A DNA stretch of 35,360 nt from Chloroflexota bacterium (GCA_003697365.1 RFGP01000204.1:1-35360), one strand, 5' to 3'. Positions 16,063 through 25,779 are shown, counted from the stretch's first letter. The notes: generated by a model not told the origin, from the sequence alone. Numbers and translations are program-made.

Positions 16063-17109
16063 ATGCAAATACTCGTATGGGGCAACAGCCCAATAGCAGG
16101 ATGGATAGCAGGAAAACTACATTTAGCACAACATCAAGTTAAGTGGCTATCTGATGACAACATCGTTAAGAATGTAGAGCGTTTTAGGGGCCTGTATTTA
16201 CAAGCCCCTAACGAACAGACTATCGTTCGTAGCCTGCCGCTAAGTAGCAGCATTGATGAATTCTTGCGCCCACCTATCGATTGGATTATCTTAGCAATGC
16301 CCACATGGGCAATCAGCCAAATAGCATATGAAATGGCGCGACGAATTCCAGCGAAAAATTGTCCCTCCATACTTATCATCAGTGATGGTATCGGGGCACG
16401 CGAAAAAGTACGGAGTCTTTTTGAAGAAACGCCAATTATACAAGCCTTCTCTACTCGTCTTTTCCAGTGGACAATACTCGCTGATGGGCAACCTGCCTAC
16501 GAATCTATCATCAGTAACAACAGGGGCGGCATAGCCCTTACTGCCAGCGAAAAAGATGTAGAAGCTGAGCTTCTCTTTAAGCAAGCCGATATCCATAACG
16601 TCAAAATTCACCCCGCTCAATCCTTAGAGTGGAGTAGCTTATTATGGCAAATTCAAGTAAATGCCTTACCAGCTCTTCTGCGAGTGTCACCAGAAACAGT
16701 TTACGATGAAGAAGAATTATTCAACATTGAATACCGTCAACTTCGAGAAGCAATACAGATTATCGATCTACAAAAAATCCCCTTAGTCGATTTACCCGAA
16801 GTGGCATTACGGCGATTAGGTTGGCAGATTCGGATTTTACCACCCAATTTATTGAAGAAAGTGTTACGTCCAAATATCAAGCCATCCTCTTTATTCGCTG
16901 AACTTAGCTTAAAGACTGGCAGAAGTGATGCCGCTTACCTAAATGGCATTGTAGCAAAAACAGCACATGACATAGGAATAGCTGCACCCGTCAACTATAC
17001 GTTGGCTGTTAGCGTTACTGATATTGCAGAAGGGCGTATTATGTGGGAACAATTTACATTAGATTACTTACATACATTATTGCGCATCGCAGAACGACAC
17101 ATAACATAA
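16063..17109 (+). CDS. Ketopantoate reductase-like protein (divergent ApbA/PanE family)
   Basis: This is a 348-residue protein of the ketopantoate reductase fold. The N-terminal dinucleotide-binding half starts Q-I-L-V-W-G-N-S-P-I-A-G-W (the usual G-x-G-x-x-G is relaxed). The C-terminal helical half has the family's P-S-S-L, K-T-G-R, A-Y-L-N-G and I-A-A-P-V-N-Y-T segments. By hand alignment, the conserved catalytic lysine (W-x-K-L-x3-N) falls on serine in L-E-W-S-S-L-L-W-Q, and the T-E-I-D glutamate on aspartate, so classic PanE activity is doubtful. It may reduce another 2-keto acid or have lost activity. The ATG at 16063 is chosen; an in-frame ATG at 15985 would overlap the aquaporin gene by 65 bases and adds a tail that does not fit the fold. 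No strong ribosome binding site is seen. Confidence 0.78.
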   Translation: MQILVWGNSPIAGWIAGKLHLAQHQVKWLSDDNIVKNVERFRGLYLQAPNEQTIVRSLPLSSSIDEFLRPPIDWIILAMPTWAISQIAYEMARRIPAKNCPSILIISDGIGAREKVRSLFEETPIIQAFSTRLFQWTILADGQPAYESIISNNRGGIALTASEKDVEAELLFKQADIHNVKIHPAQSLEWSSLLWQIQVNALPALLRVSPETVYDEEELFNIEYRQLREAIQIIDLQKIPLVDLPEVALRRLGWQIRILPPNLLKKVLRPNIKPSSLFAELSLKTGRSDAAYLNGIVAKTAHDIGIAAPVNYTLAVSVTDIAEGRIMWEQFTLDYLHTLLRIAERHIT

Positions 17110-17172
17110 GATGTTTTTTAAGTTATACTCAATGGCGGTTCATTCCATAAGATAAATAAGGAGAAGTTTAGA

Positions 17173-17505
17173 ATGGCTGAGAAAGCAGCAAACCTTCAAG
17201 AAGCATTTGAAATGATGGCAGCACGATTCAATCCAAACGCCGCAAAAGGTGTAAATGCCATTTTTCAATTTGAGTTAAGCGGTGATGATGGTGGAAAATA
17301 TTGGATCAAGATTGCCGATCAACAAATGGAAGCACACGAAGGCGAGCATGAAAGCCCCACATTAACAATTATTGCTACTGCTGAAAACTACTTAAAGCTG
17401 GTCAATGGAGAGATTGCACCCATGACTGCCTTTATGCAAGGCAAGCTGCGCGTTAAAGGCAACATGGGCGAAGCCATGAAATTACAAAGTATATTTGGAC
17501 TCTAA
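17173..17505 (+). CDS. SCP2 sterol-carrier-like protein
   Basis: This is a 110-residue single-domain protein of the SCP2 family. The family pattern is clear: a helix at the start, F-Q-F-E-L-S-G-D-D-G-G-K-Y-W-I-K-I (beta strands, about 36-52), E-S-P-T-L-T-I-I-A-T-A-E-N-Y-L-K-L (60-77) and the ending M-Q-G-K-L-R-V-K-G-N-M-G-E-A-M-K-L. The fold makes a hydrophobic tunnel that holds lipids or fatty acyl chains; bacterial stand-alone members are uncharacterised and many sit near lipid or polyketide genes, which is not the case here. AAGGAG about 9 bases upstream supports the ATG at 17173. A terminator follows. Confidence 0.9.
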   Translation: MAEKAANLQEAFEMMAARFNPNAAKGVNAIFQFELSGDDGGKYWIKIADQQMEAHEGEHESPTLTIIATAENYLKLVNGEIAPMTAFMQGKLRVKGNMGEAMKLQSIFGL

Positions 17506-17518
17506 AATTTATAAATGG

Positions 17519-17547
17519 AAAGCGGGACTGAAACTAGCCCCGCTTTT
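17519..17547. terminator. Intrinsic terminator between convergent genes
   Basis: The stem AAAGCGGG (17519-17526) / CCCGCTTT (17539-17546) has a 12-base loop and is followed by TTTTC. It lies between the SCP2 gene and the end of the minus-strand lipoprotein gene and shares the AAAGCGG core with two other terminators in the window. Confidence 0.75.
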
Positions 17548-17555
17548 CATCATCC

Positions 17556-18437
17556 CTATTGCGCATTTTCATCAACAACAGGGCTTGGCGTTGGTGATGC
17601 CTCTGCTGCTGATGGCTCATCATCTAAATCTTCTTCAGCTTCTTCGCCTCCAAAAACATAAAAGCCAATAATGCTGCTCAGCTGTGAACGCCGATATACT
17701 TGGTTTTGAGAAATATGACTAATTCCACCTTGATCGACAACAATCAACGACAAACTCTGTGGCTCTAGCACACTGTCACCAAACGTATCTACTAAGTCAC
17801 GCTGAAGAAAAGAGGAAATAGTGCCTACATACCAATTGAGTTGCGGTTCTGAGCCTATGTTATGATTATCAGCCCAAAACTCTAGGGAACGCGCAGAAAC
17901 TGTTGTATTAGTGTTCAACGTTATAAAAACAACTGCACCATTATAGAGATCACTTGTATTTTCAGCTATTTGTCGCAATGTAAGTTGCATATCTAAGCAA
18001 CTCTGATCACAATCTGTTGTGAGCGTCCGAACAATGATAACGGAGTCTGAAAAATCTCGTAAACGTCTTTCTACGCCATCTGTTGTGATAAATGGCTGCT
18101 CTAACCAACTTTGTTGTGGATATGAATTGCCCAAAATATCTTCACGATCTCGGATGGCAACCGTAGGTTTTGGCGTAAATGTAACAATGCGAGCAGGATC
18201 AATTGTCGCCGTAGGGACAAAAGGTGTTACAGTAGGCACAAAAGAAGCTGTAGAAGTTGCTGTTTCTGCAAGTGCTGTTAAAGCCAAATCTGTTTGGCGT
18301 ATGAAATTTGGCGAAGCTCGTAATACCTGAGGAGTCTCTTTCTCATCTGAATTTGATGTACATGCTCCAATCATTAAGATTACAATTATTAATAATAATC
18401 TCCACAGATTACGATGCACAACAGCACCCCTTTTCAT
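17556..18437 (-). CDS. Lipoprotein with SCO1/thioredoxin-like domain
   Basis: This is a 293-residue exported protein. The lipobox I-G-A-C gives a lipid anchor at C26. A Thr-rich linker (about 50-95) precedes a thioredoxin-like domain (about 100-260) in which V-I-I-V-R-T-L-T-T-D-C-D-Q-S-C puts two cysteines (C143, C147) in the C-x3-C spacing of SCO1/SenC proteins. The histidine that completes the copper site of SCO1 is not in its expected place (the segment reads L-S-L-I-V-V-D-Q-G-G), so a thiol-redox role seems likelier than copper delivery. The tail (268-293) is acidic and Pro/Ser-rich. The start overlaps the stop of the GT-C gene by four bases (A-T-G-A), so they are coupled. Confidence 0.72.
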   Translation of the reverse strand: MKRGAVVHRNLWRLLLIIVILMIGACTSNSDEKETPQVLRASPNFIRQTDLALTALAETATSTASFVPTVTPFVPTATIDPARIVTFTPKPTVAIRDREDILGNSYPQQSWLEQPFITTDGVERRLRDFSDSVIIVRTLTTDCDQSCLDMQLTLRQIAENTSDLYNGAVVFITLNTNTTVSARSLEFWADNHNIGSEPQLNWYVGTISSFLQRDLVDTFGDSVLEPQSLSLIVVDQGGISHISQNQVYRRSQLSSIIGFYVFGGEEAEEDLDDEPSAAEASPTPSPVVDENAQ

Positions 18438-20203
18438 TTTTTATCGATTATATCAACTACAAAGTATTCTTCTTCAGCACTTGTTTGCAAAATTTGACCT
18501 GTTGCCGAATCATATACTTTTACGGCTAAACGATATTGACCAACAGGTAGATGGCTTATATCAACAGTGTGTATATCAAACACAATTCCATCTACTTGCC
18601 ACTGAGTTGTTGGTGCATTCCCATCTTGAGGTGGCCCATCTTGTTGTGCAACAAGTTGCCCATCCTCATTTAATAAAAACACAGAAATGCTATAGCTTAC
18701 TGAAAGTGGTTCAACGCTACTCCACCATAAACTCACAGGTAAAGTATCTGTTGTTACTACTGAGGGATATTTTACCCGATGTAGCCGAATTGTACCGCCA
18801 AAAAGTGCAACCACTTCATCTAATGTCGGGAGTTTATCATAATGATACAGCTCAATGGGTTTTCCTAAATGATAGGTTCGATATGTTGCTGTGCGAATGT
18901 ATCCTGCTTGCTCCATTCTTGGCGCAATATCCCAATGTTCATTTTCATTAACCCAATATGCGATCCAAAACCCCTCATTTTGCTGAAGGTATTGTTCCCA
19001 TACTCCCAAAAAGTATATACCATAATCTAGCCGTAATTGATTTACAGACACGATTTCTGTGTCGGCAGGCAAAAGTTGTGTTAAATGATAACGTAATGCT
19101 TTATCCCCACCGCGCACATCCATAAAAACTGTTTCGTTGGCAGGATAATGCTCAGCAACATAAGTAGCTAGCTCTCGCCATGGCGGATGAATTTGGTACG
19201 AATCCAAACTTGCTACACCGTTAATCGTGATAATAGCAGCCAATAGCCAGCGTCCACGGGGTTCTAGCCAGAGCGCTCCCTGCCCAGCCAATATAGCAAT
19301 GGGCAATAAAAGTAAAGCCATATTGCGATCAGTGAGGACTGTAACAAAGGGGTATACAAGAATTGTGATGATAATTGGCACGATAAACCACAGCAAACTA
19401 TATAAGTATGGAGTTTGACGTTTTTTCAAATGCCCTAAACTTAATCCTATCAAGCTCAATAAAAGAATGGGTGGTCGCCCCAAAAAGTCGACAGAGAGAT
19501 ATTCTAAAGTATCCCAACTTAAAGGCATAGAATGCAGAATGCCTTCCGGGCGAATTAAAAGCTGATACCACGCCACAAAAGTCCAAGGCAAAAAAGCGAT
19601 CATAGACAGTGCCATCATCAAAAACAGCGCATAAATACGCTTATGGCATTTTACAAGTGTATAAAGTAATTGAACAAATAAAATTAACGCGGTGTAGTAG
19701 TGTATATAAACGCTTGCAATAATACTGATGGCATATAAAAGTGTATTTTGCCGAGTTGGTTGTTTTAACCAGCGCAAAAAAAGCCAACTGCACACTGCCA
19801 TCATTAGAAAAGCGGTAGGATAATGTCGAACTTCTTGCGAAAGAACAACATGCTTATCAGATAGCGCAAGCACAAGCGCTGCTATAACTCCTGCCGTTTT
19901 ATTAGTAGTCAGATGAGGCAAAATCGCAACTGTAAGTAGCGCAGAATATACAGCCAGTAAACGCATAGCAATCTCACTATTACCAGCAACATCTCGCCAT
20001 AAGGCTAACATCATAAAGTAAAGTGGGGGGTGAAGATCAGGTACCAGTGCACGCACAACATCTTTGGGGTTCGCAGATTCTGAAAATTCAACAGACCACC
20101 CTTCATCTCCCCAAAGTCCTTGCAAATTGAGGTGATAAATGCGTAACACACTAGCCAAAAGTAAAACGCCCACCATCAGCCATAAAAAACCAGCGTTGCG
20201 CAT
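18434..20203 (-). CDS. GT-C (GT39/PMT-like) membrane glycosyltransferase
   Basis: This is a 589-residue protein with about eleven membrane helices. The first outer loop has the acidic pair of GT-C enzymes in L-Q-G-L-W-G-D-E-G-W-S (D33, E34), followed by D-L-H-P-P-L-Y-F (55-62), as in the ArnT/PMT group that moves a sugar from a polyprenyl-phosphate donor to protein or lipid. The C-terminal part (about 340-589) is an outer region rich in beta strands with a late domain (about 465-585: P-V-S-L-W-W, L-P-V-G-Q-Y-R-L-A-V-K-V-Y-D) of immunoglobulin-like look. It heads a two-gene unit with the SCO-like lipoprotein and diverges from the peptidase gene. The acceptor is unknown. Confidence 0.82.
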   Translation of the reverse strand: MRNAGFLWLMVGVLLLASVLRIYHLNLQGLWGDEGWSVEFSESANPKDVVRALVPDLHPPLYFMMLALWRDVAGNSEIAMRLLAVYSALLTVAILPHLTTNKTAGVIAALVLALSDKHVVLSQEVRHYPTAFLMMAVCSWLFLRWLKQPTRQNTLLYAISIIASVYIHYYTALILFVQLLYTLVKCHKRIYALFLMMALSMIAFLPWTFVAWYQLLIRPEGILHSMPLSWDTLEYLSVDFLGRPPILLLSLIGLSLGHLKKRQTPYLYSLLWFIVPIIITILVYPFVTVLTDRNMALLLLPIAILAGQGALWLEPRGRWLLAAIITINGVASLDSYQIHPPWRELATYVAEHYPANETVFMDVRGGDKALRYHLTQLLPADTEIVSVNQLRLDYGIYFLGVWEQYLQQNEGFWIAYWVNENEHWDIAPRMEQAGYIRTATYRTYHLGKPIELYHYDKLPTLDEVVALFGGTIRLHRVKYPSVVTTDTLPVSLWWSSVEPLSVSYSISVFLLNEDGQLVAQQDGPPQDGNAPTTQWQVDGIVFDIHTVDISHLPVGQYRLAVKVYDSATGQILQTSAEEEYFVVDIIDKK

Positions 20204-20278
20204 GACTTATTTTCACCGTTCTTTAACATGAATATGATTAGCTAACATCAAACGCTATCCAGTAAGAAAGAGGCATAA

Positions 20279-21577
20279 ATGTTCCTTCGTCCAGCCAGCA
20301 TTGTACCAGCCCTTCTCAGCATTGCGATGCTGATTTCCCTACTATTTACCAGCATTAGCATTGCAACTTTTGCTCAAGGTGATAGCACCCCCACCATAGC
20401 AGTGGATGAGTGGTATCTTGAAACAGATGTAGAATGGAATAATCCATATCCGCGTCCAAATACTATTGTAGGTGATGCAATTTGGACTGTTGAAGCGGCA
20501 ACTTTTACAAGTCAATATCCCTCTGGCTTTGAGTTTAGTGTTCGTGTGCATAATGATACAGCACCTATTACACTAGCTTCTGTTATTTGGTCTCATACCC
20601 CTAATGAACTACAACGCATTGAAACACAAAATATTTCAGCCGATGGTCAAGTTCGCATTCGCTATCGTGTTGAAGGCGTTTTACCCCCATGGGTAGCTGT
20701 AAACTATTATTGGAGTTTTGTTGATGCAGAAGGCAATCGATACCGCACAAATTGGTTTGTCGGCGCAGAATATCTCCCCAATAATCCTGAAAGTTGGACA
20801 CGCGCAGAATCAGAAGACGTTATTGTTGTTGCACAAAATACACTTCCTGATGACGCAATCGCCAACACACTTGACGCTATGCATCAACAACGTGAAACCT
20901 TCTTACAGGCTTGGGGAGCATTATTGCCCTATAAACCGCGCGTCATCTTGTTTGGCGATCAGCGTGCTTTCAATGAGTGGCTAGGAAGTACGAATAGTTC
21001 AATTCTAGGATTAACAGAACCCGAATGGGGAGCAACTATTCAAGTACTTAATCCCGATGATACTCTTGCCGATCTCACTTATGGCACAGTGCCGCATGAA
21101 ATCGCACACCTATATCAGTTTGAATTTGTCGGTGATAGAGGATTTCCGGCGGGGTCTTGGTTTACTGAAGGAAATGCGACTTTATTTGAGCTCTCGCAAA
21201 TGTACGACTATGAAACACGTATACGAAATATCGCTCTTGAGGGGAACTTGCCTCCGCTTCTAGAAAATGAGAGTTTCTTCGCGATGAGCTTTGGCCCAGA
21301 TAATCGTGGACGATATGGCTATGATGTAGGCTATACTTTTTGGCGTTGGTTCATACAAGAATATGGTTTATCTGGACATTATCAGCTTATTACAAAATTG
21401 AAAGAAGGCGAAACACGTAACCAAGCTCTTGAACAGATCACAGGTCTGAGTTTGTATGAAATCGAGACCAGATGGGCACAATGGCTTGGTGCAGAATCAG
21501 CTGCGCCACCTTTAATCGTTCCGAGTACAGAATATCGTTTTCCGCCCACAGCTACACCTTTTCCATCTCCTCGCTAG
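20279..21577 (+). CDS. Secreted MA-clan (gluzincin) metallopeptidase-like protein
   Basis: This is a 432-residue exported protein with a signal peptide (about 1-33, cleavage near T-F-A/Q). The N-terminal half (40-165) is an all-beta domain. The C-terminal half is of the Peptidase_MA type: P-H-E-I-A-H (H273, E274, H277) supplies two zinc ligands and the catalytic glutamate, and W-F-T-E-G-N-A (E297) the third ligand, 20 residues on. The family is known for lone genes in bacteria with many secreted proteins; substrates are unknown. The tail (about 412-432) is Pro/Thr-rich. It is the only gene of its unit, and a long imperfect hairpin follows. Confidence 0.85.
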   Translation: MFLRPASIVPALLSIAMLISLLFTSISIATFAQGDSTPTIAVDEWYLETDVEWNNPYPRPNTIVGDAIWTVEAATFTSQYPSGFEFSVRVHNDTAPITLASVIWSHTPNELQRIETQNISADGQVRIRYRVEGVLPPWVAVNYYWSFVDAEGNRYRTNWFVGAEYLPNNPESWTRAESEDVIVVAQNTLPDDAIANTLDAMHQQRETFLQAWGALLPYKPRVILFGDQRAFNEWLGSTNSSILGLTEPEWGATIQVLNPDDTLADLTYGTVPHEIAHLYQFEFVGDRGFPAGSWFTEGNATLFELSQMYDYETRIRNIALEGNLPPLLENESFFAMSFGPDNRGRYGYDVGYTFWRWFIQEYGLSGHYQLITKLKEGETRNQALEQITGLSLYEIETRWAQWLGAESAAPPLIVPSTEYRFPPTATPFPSPR

Positions 21578-21582
21578 CCGAT

Positions 21583-21625
21583 AGCATAGCAAAGTCTTCT
21601 CGTACGTAGAGAGACTTGCTATGCT
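21583..21625 (+). terminator. Long imperfect hairpin between peptidase and modA
   Basis: AGCATAGCAA...GTCTTCTC pairs with GAGAGACTTGCTATGCT across a short GTACGTA loop, with two small bulges. It starts 5 bases after the peptidase stop. There is no T-run, so termination is plausible but not clear, and a role in the modA leader cannot be excluded. Confidence 0.45.
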
Positions 21626-21684
21626 TAAACTTATCTTTATCTTGAGGATCAATCCGAACTCTAATTTTGAGGAACTTCTGAATA

Positions 21685-22467
21685 ATGCGGTCTTGCTTAC
21701 TCGTTTTTATTTTATTGAGCTTTGTTCTTTGGGGATGTAAGCCAAATGATGAACAGTCAAAAACGTTAACCATTTTTGCAGCTGCATCTCTAACAGATCT
21801 CTTCACCGAACTAGGTCATAACTTTGAAGCACAACACAAGGATGTTAGGGTACGTTTCAATTTCGCTAGTTCTTCTCAGCTTGCAACGCAGATCAATAAC
21901 GGGCTACGTGGTGATATTTTCGCTAGTGCTAATGAATCTCAGATGGAATTTATTGCGAAAAAAGGACACATTGAAGCCCCTCCCATTATATTTGCTCAGA
22001 ATTCAATTGTGCTGATCGTCTCAAAACATTCCAGCATTGAAATTTCTGATATATCTGACTTGGAAAAGGATGGTATTCGCTTTATTACGGCAATTGAGGG
22101 TGTGCCTATTCGTGAATATACGAATAAATTATTGGCGAACTTAAGCCAATCTGATGTCTATGGCGAAAACTTCGCAAGACAAGTGTTTAACAATTTGGTT
22201 TCAGAAGAAATCAATGTCAGGCAGTTAGTCATCAAAGTTGCATTAGGAGAGGCTGATGCAGCTTTCGTATACGCCTCCGACATTACACCAGAAATACAGG
22301 ACTCACTAACCGTCATCACTATTCCAACAGAGCATAATATCATCGCGCGTTATACTATTGCGGTGCTAGATTCTTCCAGCCAAAAAGCATTGGCACAAGA
22401 ATTCATCGCTTTTATACTCTCGGCAGATGCTACGCTGGAAAAATGGGGATTCTTACCTGTTGAATAA
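21685..22467 (+). CDS. modA: Molybdate ABC transporter substrate-binding lipoprotein
   Basis: This is the 260-residue binding protein of a molybdate importer. The lipobox L-W-G-C gives a lipid anchor at C18. The family pattern is clear: L-T-I-F-A-A-A-S-L-T-D-L-F (29-41), then F-A-S-S-S-Q-L-A-T-Q-I and G-D-I-F-A-S-A-N, whose serines and backbone hold the oxyanion, and a later A-D-A-A-F-V-Y-A-S-D segment in the second lobe. Tungstate binding cannot be excluded. A GAGGAA ribosome binding site is about 9 bases upstream. It overlaps or abuts modB, the permease gene, but no ATPase gene follows. Confidence 0.93.
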   Translation: MRSCLLVFILLSFVLWGCKPNDEQSKTLTIFAAASLTDLFTELGHNFEAQHKDVRVRFNFASSSQLATQINNGLRGDIFASANESQMEFIAKKGHIEAPPIIFAQNSIVLIVSKHSSIEISDISDLEKDGIRFITAIEGVPIREYTNKLLANLSQSDVYGENFARQVFNNLVSEEINVRQLVIKVALGEADAAFVYASDITPEIQDSLTVITIPTEHNIIARYTIAVLDSSSQKALAQEFIAFILSADATLEKWGFLPVE

Positions 22468-22471
22468 GTTT

Positions 22472-23278
22472 ATGATAAAAGCCTTATTTATTTTTACAGG
22501 TTTAACTGCTGTTAGTTTTGTTTTATTACCGATCTATGCATTATTTGCACGCGCCATAAGAGAAAGCGCATGGCAAACAGCATCTTCGCCATTGATTATT
22601 GATGCATTACAGCTTAGCTTGATGACCACTTTTATTAGCTTATTAATTATTCTGCTTATTGGAACACCATTAGCTTATGGGCTAGTACATTACTCATTTC
22701 GTGGGCAACATCTGCTTGCAACTGTTCTTGAACTACCGATTGTTTTACCTCCTGCAGTAGCAGGCTTAGGGCTTTTGATGGCACTCGGTCGACAAAGTTT
22801 TATTGGTCGACTCATTGAAACTTACTTTGGCTATACGATACCCTTCTCTGAAATGGCTGTGATTATCGCGCAAGTCTTTGTCGCCCTTCCCTATTATGTT
22901 CGCACAGCACAAGTAGGCTTTCAGAATATCGCTAAACCCATTGAAGAAGCAGCACAAATTGATGGAGCTGATTGGTTAGCGCGCTTAAGATTTATTACAC
23001 TGCCTCTTTCGCGCAACGCTTTAGTTTCAGGTATGATGCTCAGTTGGGCTAGAGCACTAGGAGAGTTTGGAGCAACAATCTTATTCGCCGGAAACCTACA
23101 AGGGGTTACTCAAACACTCCCATTACTGATATTTTCAATATTCGAGCGTGACTTGAATGCTGCAATCTGGACATCGCTTATCCTTATTATGACAGCATTC
23201 CTTGCGCTATTTCTTGCTCGGTGGTTATCTAATCAAAATGTATCATCACTAAAGGAAGATTTGGCTAGTGAGATATAA
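22472..23278 (+). CDS. modB: Molybdate ABC transporter permease
   Basis: This is the membrane subunit of the molybdate importer, 268 residues with about five to six helices. The ATPase-contact (EAA) loop is present as E-E-A-A-Q-I-D-G-A-D-W-L-A-R-L-R-F-I-T-L-P-L, and A-R-A-L-G-E-F-G-A-T follows it, as in ModB. The start is uncertain: the ATG at 22472 is 4 bases behind the modA stop, a TTG at 22460 and an ATG at 22427 are in frame but overlap modA, and no ribosome binding site clearly decides. It ends at a perfect 13-bp hairpin and meets the copper operon head-on, so modC is not in this unit. Confidence 0.9.
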   Translation: MIKALFIFTGLTAVSFVLLPIYALFARAIRESAWQTASSPLIIDALQLSLMTTFISLLIILLIGTPLAYGLVHYSFRGQHLLATVLELPIVLPPAVAGLGLLMALGRQSFIGRLIETYFGYTIPFSEMAVIIAQVFVALPYYVRTAQVGFQNIAKPIEEAAQIDGADWLARLRFITLPLSRNALVSGMMLSWARALGEFGATILFAGNLQGVTQTLPLLIFSIFERDLNAAIWTSLILIMTAFLALFLARWLSNQNVSSLKEDLASEI

Positions 23279-23313
23279 CCGCAACCATGTTTGAGCTACG
23301 ATGGTTGCGGTTA
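23276..23313. terminator. Perfect 13-bp hairpin between modB and copA ends
   Basis: TAACCGCAACCAT (23276-23288) pairs perfectly with ATGGTTGCGGTTA (23301-23313) across a 12-base loop. The first three bases are the modB stop codon. No T-run follows. It probably ends both convergent transcripts. Confidence 0.7.
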
Positions 23314-23328
23314 GCCAGAGTGATTTTA

Positions 23329-25779
23329 TTAGAGTTTCACGCGCCGCAATCGCAAGCTGTTGGTTACAACACTCACACTGCTAAATGCCATTGCTAATGC
23401 TGCTAACATGGGGTTAAGTTGTTGTAAAAATTTTGGCGCAAAAGGCACCAGCGTCAATACACCCGCAGCCACTGGAATCAATACCACATTATAGCCAAAT
23501 GCCCAAAACAGATTTTGCCAAATTGTGCGCATTGTTGCACGTGACAAACGAATTGCTTGTGGCACAGCCCGAAGATCACCACGCATAAGCGTCACTGCTG
23601 CTGTTTCCATTGCAACATCGGTCCCTGTTCCAATCGCTATCCCTACATCTGCCTGAGCTAATGCAGGTGCGTCGTTAATACCATCTCCTACCATTGCCAC
23701 ACGCAGCCTTTCATCTTGCAATGCTTTCACATGCGCCGATTTTTCGTGTGGCAACACATCAGCAATTACGCGATCAATCCCCACTTCATCAGCAATAGCT
23801 TGAGCAGTAACTTTGTTATCGCCCGTCAACATAATCACTTGGAGGCCCATTTTATGCATTTCAGCAATGGCTTCTTTAGCCCCTTCTTTAATGGTATCAG
23901 CCACACTTAGAAGTCCTACCGCTTGATCCTCAACAGCTAACCAAATGGGAGTTTGCCCTCGCGATTGCATTTCAGCAGCCACAGACTCTAAGCCATTCAG
24001 ATAAACTTGGCGCGCCTGCATAAGTTTATAGCTACCTACTAAAACAGGACGATCTTCAATGATGGCGGAAATTCCGTATCCAGCTAAAGCCTCAAATTGA
24101 CGTGGTGATGCTAAAGGTAGTTGGCGCATTTGAGCAGCTTGAACAATTGATTGACCAATGGGATGTTCGCTACCTCTTTCTGCACTTGCTGCCAAACGAA
24201 GCACATCATCAGTCGTTAATGTAGATTGAGCACTTACCAATATATCCGTTACGCTGGGTTCACCTTTTGTAATAGTGCCCGTCTTATCAAGAACAACGGC
24301 TTGAATATCGCGCGCTTGCTGTAAAGCATGACTGTTTCTAAACAAAATACCCGCTTCAGCTCCCTTGCCAACGCCAACCATAATAGCTGTTGGTGTAGCC
24401 AACCCCATAGCGCAAGGGCAAGCAATAACTAACACAGCTATAGCACGAATAAGGGCGGCAGTAAAATCTCCTGATCCTATCCACCACACCCCTAATGTTA
24501 TAAGGGCAATTGTAATGACAGCAGGAACAAAAACCGCTGATACTTTATCAACCACATCTTGAATTGGTGCTTTGCTACCTTGAGCTTCTTCTACTAATCG
24601 AATAATCTGAGCCAGTGCAGTATCTTTGCCGACTTTCGTTGCACGAATTTTTAGCAGACCATTTTTATTCAAGGTCGCCCCAGTTACAGTATCATTCACT
24701 GATTTATCAACGGGTAAGGGTTCACCAGTGAGCATACTTTCATCAACGCTACTATGGCCTTCAATTACAACGCCATCAACTGGAATTTTTTCACCCGGCC
24801 GAACAAGAATAACATCCCCAACTTGGACTTGCTGAATAGGAATATCAATTTCCTGATCACCGCGTATGACGCGAGCGGTTCGCGGTTGTAAACCAATGAG
24901 TCGTTTAATTGCTGCACTTGTTTTACCCTTAGCACGAGATTCAAGGACTTTTCCGACCACAATCAACGTGATGATTACAGCAGCAGTTTCAAAATAAACA
25001 TGATGCCCTAAGGCGCTAACCCCCAATGCAATCGGAATACTATAGAAGTAGGCAGCAGATGATCCCATAGCGACGAGAACATCCATATTGGCCATGCCAT
25101 TTTTGAGTGATTTGTATGCTCCCACATAATAATCTTTGCCAACAACAAATTGTACAGGGGTCGCTAGCGCCCAAAACAGCAAATCTACCCACATAGAATG
25201 CGCCCATGTTCCCAAAACACCAATATCGCGCCCCATACTCATCAAAAATAAGGGTAAGGTGAACACAATGCCAATCCATAAACGGCGCATTTGATGATTG
25301 AGCTCTGCTTGGCGAGCTTCAGCTTCAACATCAGTTAAATCGTCCATTAGTGTGCTATCTGTTTCTAACACGCCATAGCCAGCTTTTTTAACAGCTTCGA
25401 TAATTGCTTGACGATCAGCATTCGGTGAAGCGATGACTTGCGCATGTTCTGTGGCAAAATTTACATCAGCCGATAAAACGCCTTCAACTTTCCTCAGTGC
25501 ACGCGCCACAGTATTAGCACAATTAGCGCATGTCATCCCTGTGATCGGCAAGTCTAGTGTTATCGTTGGTACATCATAACCAGCATCACGAACACGCTGC
25601 ACAATGGCTTCAGGTGAAGCCTGCTTGCCATCAAAATTCACGCTCAGTTGCTCGTTCGCATAATTGACTTCAGCACTTTCAACGCCATCAAGTTTCTTAA
25701 CGCTGCGTTCTATGGTCTTGGCACAATTAGCGCAATGCATCCCAGTTATTGGAAGGGTTATTTTTTGAGAAGCCATCAT
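23329..25779 (-). CDS. copA: Copper-exporting P1B-type ATPase
   Basis: This is an 816-residue copper efflux pump of the cytoplasmic membrane. Two N-terminal heavy-metal domains carry G-M-H-C-A-N-C (C16, C19) and G-M-T-C-A-N-C (C84, C87). Then come the actuator motif T-G-E (351-353), the transport site C-P-C (454-456), the phosphorylated aspartate in D-K-T-G-T (D498), the H-P pair (539-540) and G-D-G-I-N-D (698-703). C-P-C with these metal domains marks the Cu(I) branch. Length is normal. The first ATG is only 3 bases behind GGAG, so the second ATG (residue 2) may be the true start. It is the last gene of csoR-copZ-copA, 72 bases behind copZ with a hairpin between them. Confidence 0.97.
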   Translation of the reverse strand: MMASQKITLPITGMHCANCAKTIERSVKKLDGVESAEVNYANEQLSVNFDGKQASPEAIVQRVRDAGYDVPTITLDLPITGMTCANCANTVARALRKVEGVLSADVNFATEHAQVIASPNADRQAIIEAVKKAGYGVLETDSTLMDDLTDVEAEARQAELNHQMRRLWIGIVFTLPLFLMSMGRDIGVLGTWAHSMWVDLLFWALATPVQFVVGKDYYVGAYKSLKNGMANMDVLVAMGSSAAYFYSIPIALGVSALGHHVYFETAAVIITLIVVGKVLESRAKGKTSAAIKRLIGLQPRTARVIRGDQEIDIPIQQVQVGDVILVRPGEKIPVDGVVIEGHSSVDESMLTGEPLPVDKSVNDTVTGATLNKNGLLKIRATKVGKDTALAQIIRLVEEAQGSKAPIQDVVDKVSAVFVPAVITIALITLGVWWIGSGDFTAALIRAIAVLVIACPCAMGLATPTAIMVGVGKGAEAGILFRNSHALQQARDIQAVVLDKTGTITKGEPSVTDILVSAQSTLTTDDVLRLAASAERGSEHPIGQSIVQAAQMRQLPLASPRQFEALAGYGISAIIEDRPVLVGSYKLMQARQVYLNGLESVAAEMQSRGQTPIWLAVEDQAVGLLSVADTIKEGAKEAIAEMHKMGLQVIMLTGDNKVTAQAIADEVGIDRVIADVLPHEKSAHVKALQDERLRVAMVGDGINDAPALAQADVGIAIGTGTDVAMETAAVTLMRGDLRAVPQAIRLSRATMRTIWQNLFWAFGYNVVLIPVAAGVLTLVPFAPKFLQQLNPMLAALAMAFSSVSVVTNSLRLRRVKL

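Noticed and set aside
23276-23313. Possible mobile-element end or recombination site
   Set aside because: The inverted repeat is single, has no transposase nearby, and sits exactly between two convergent gene ends, so it is better read as a terminator.
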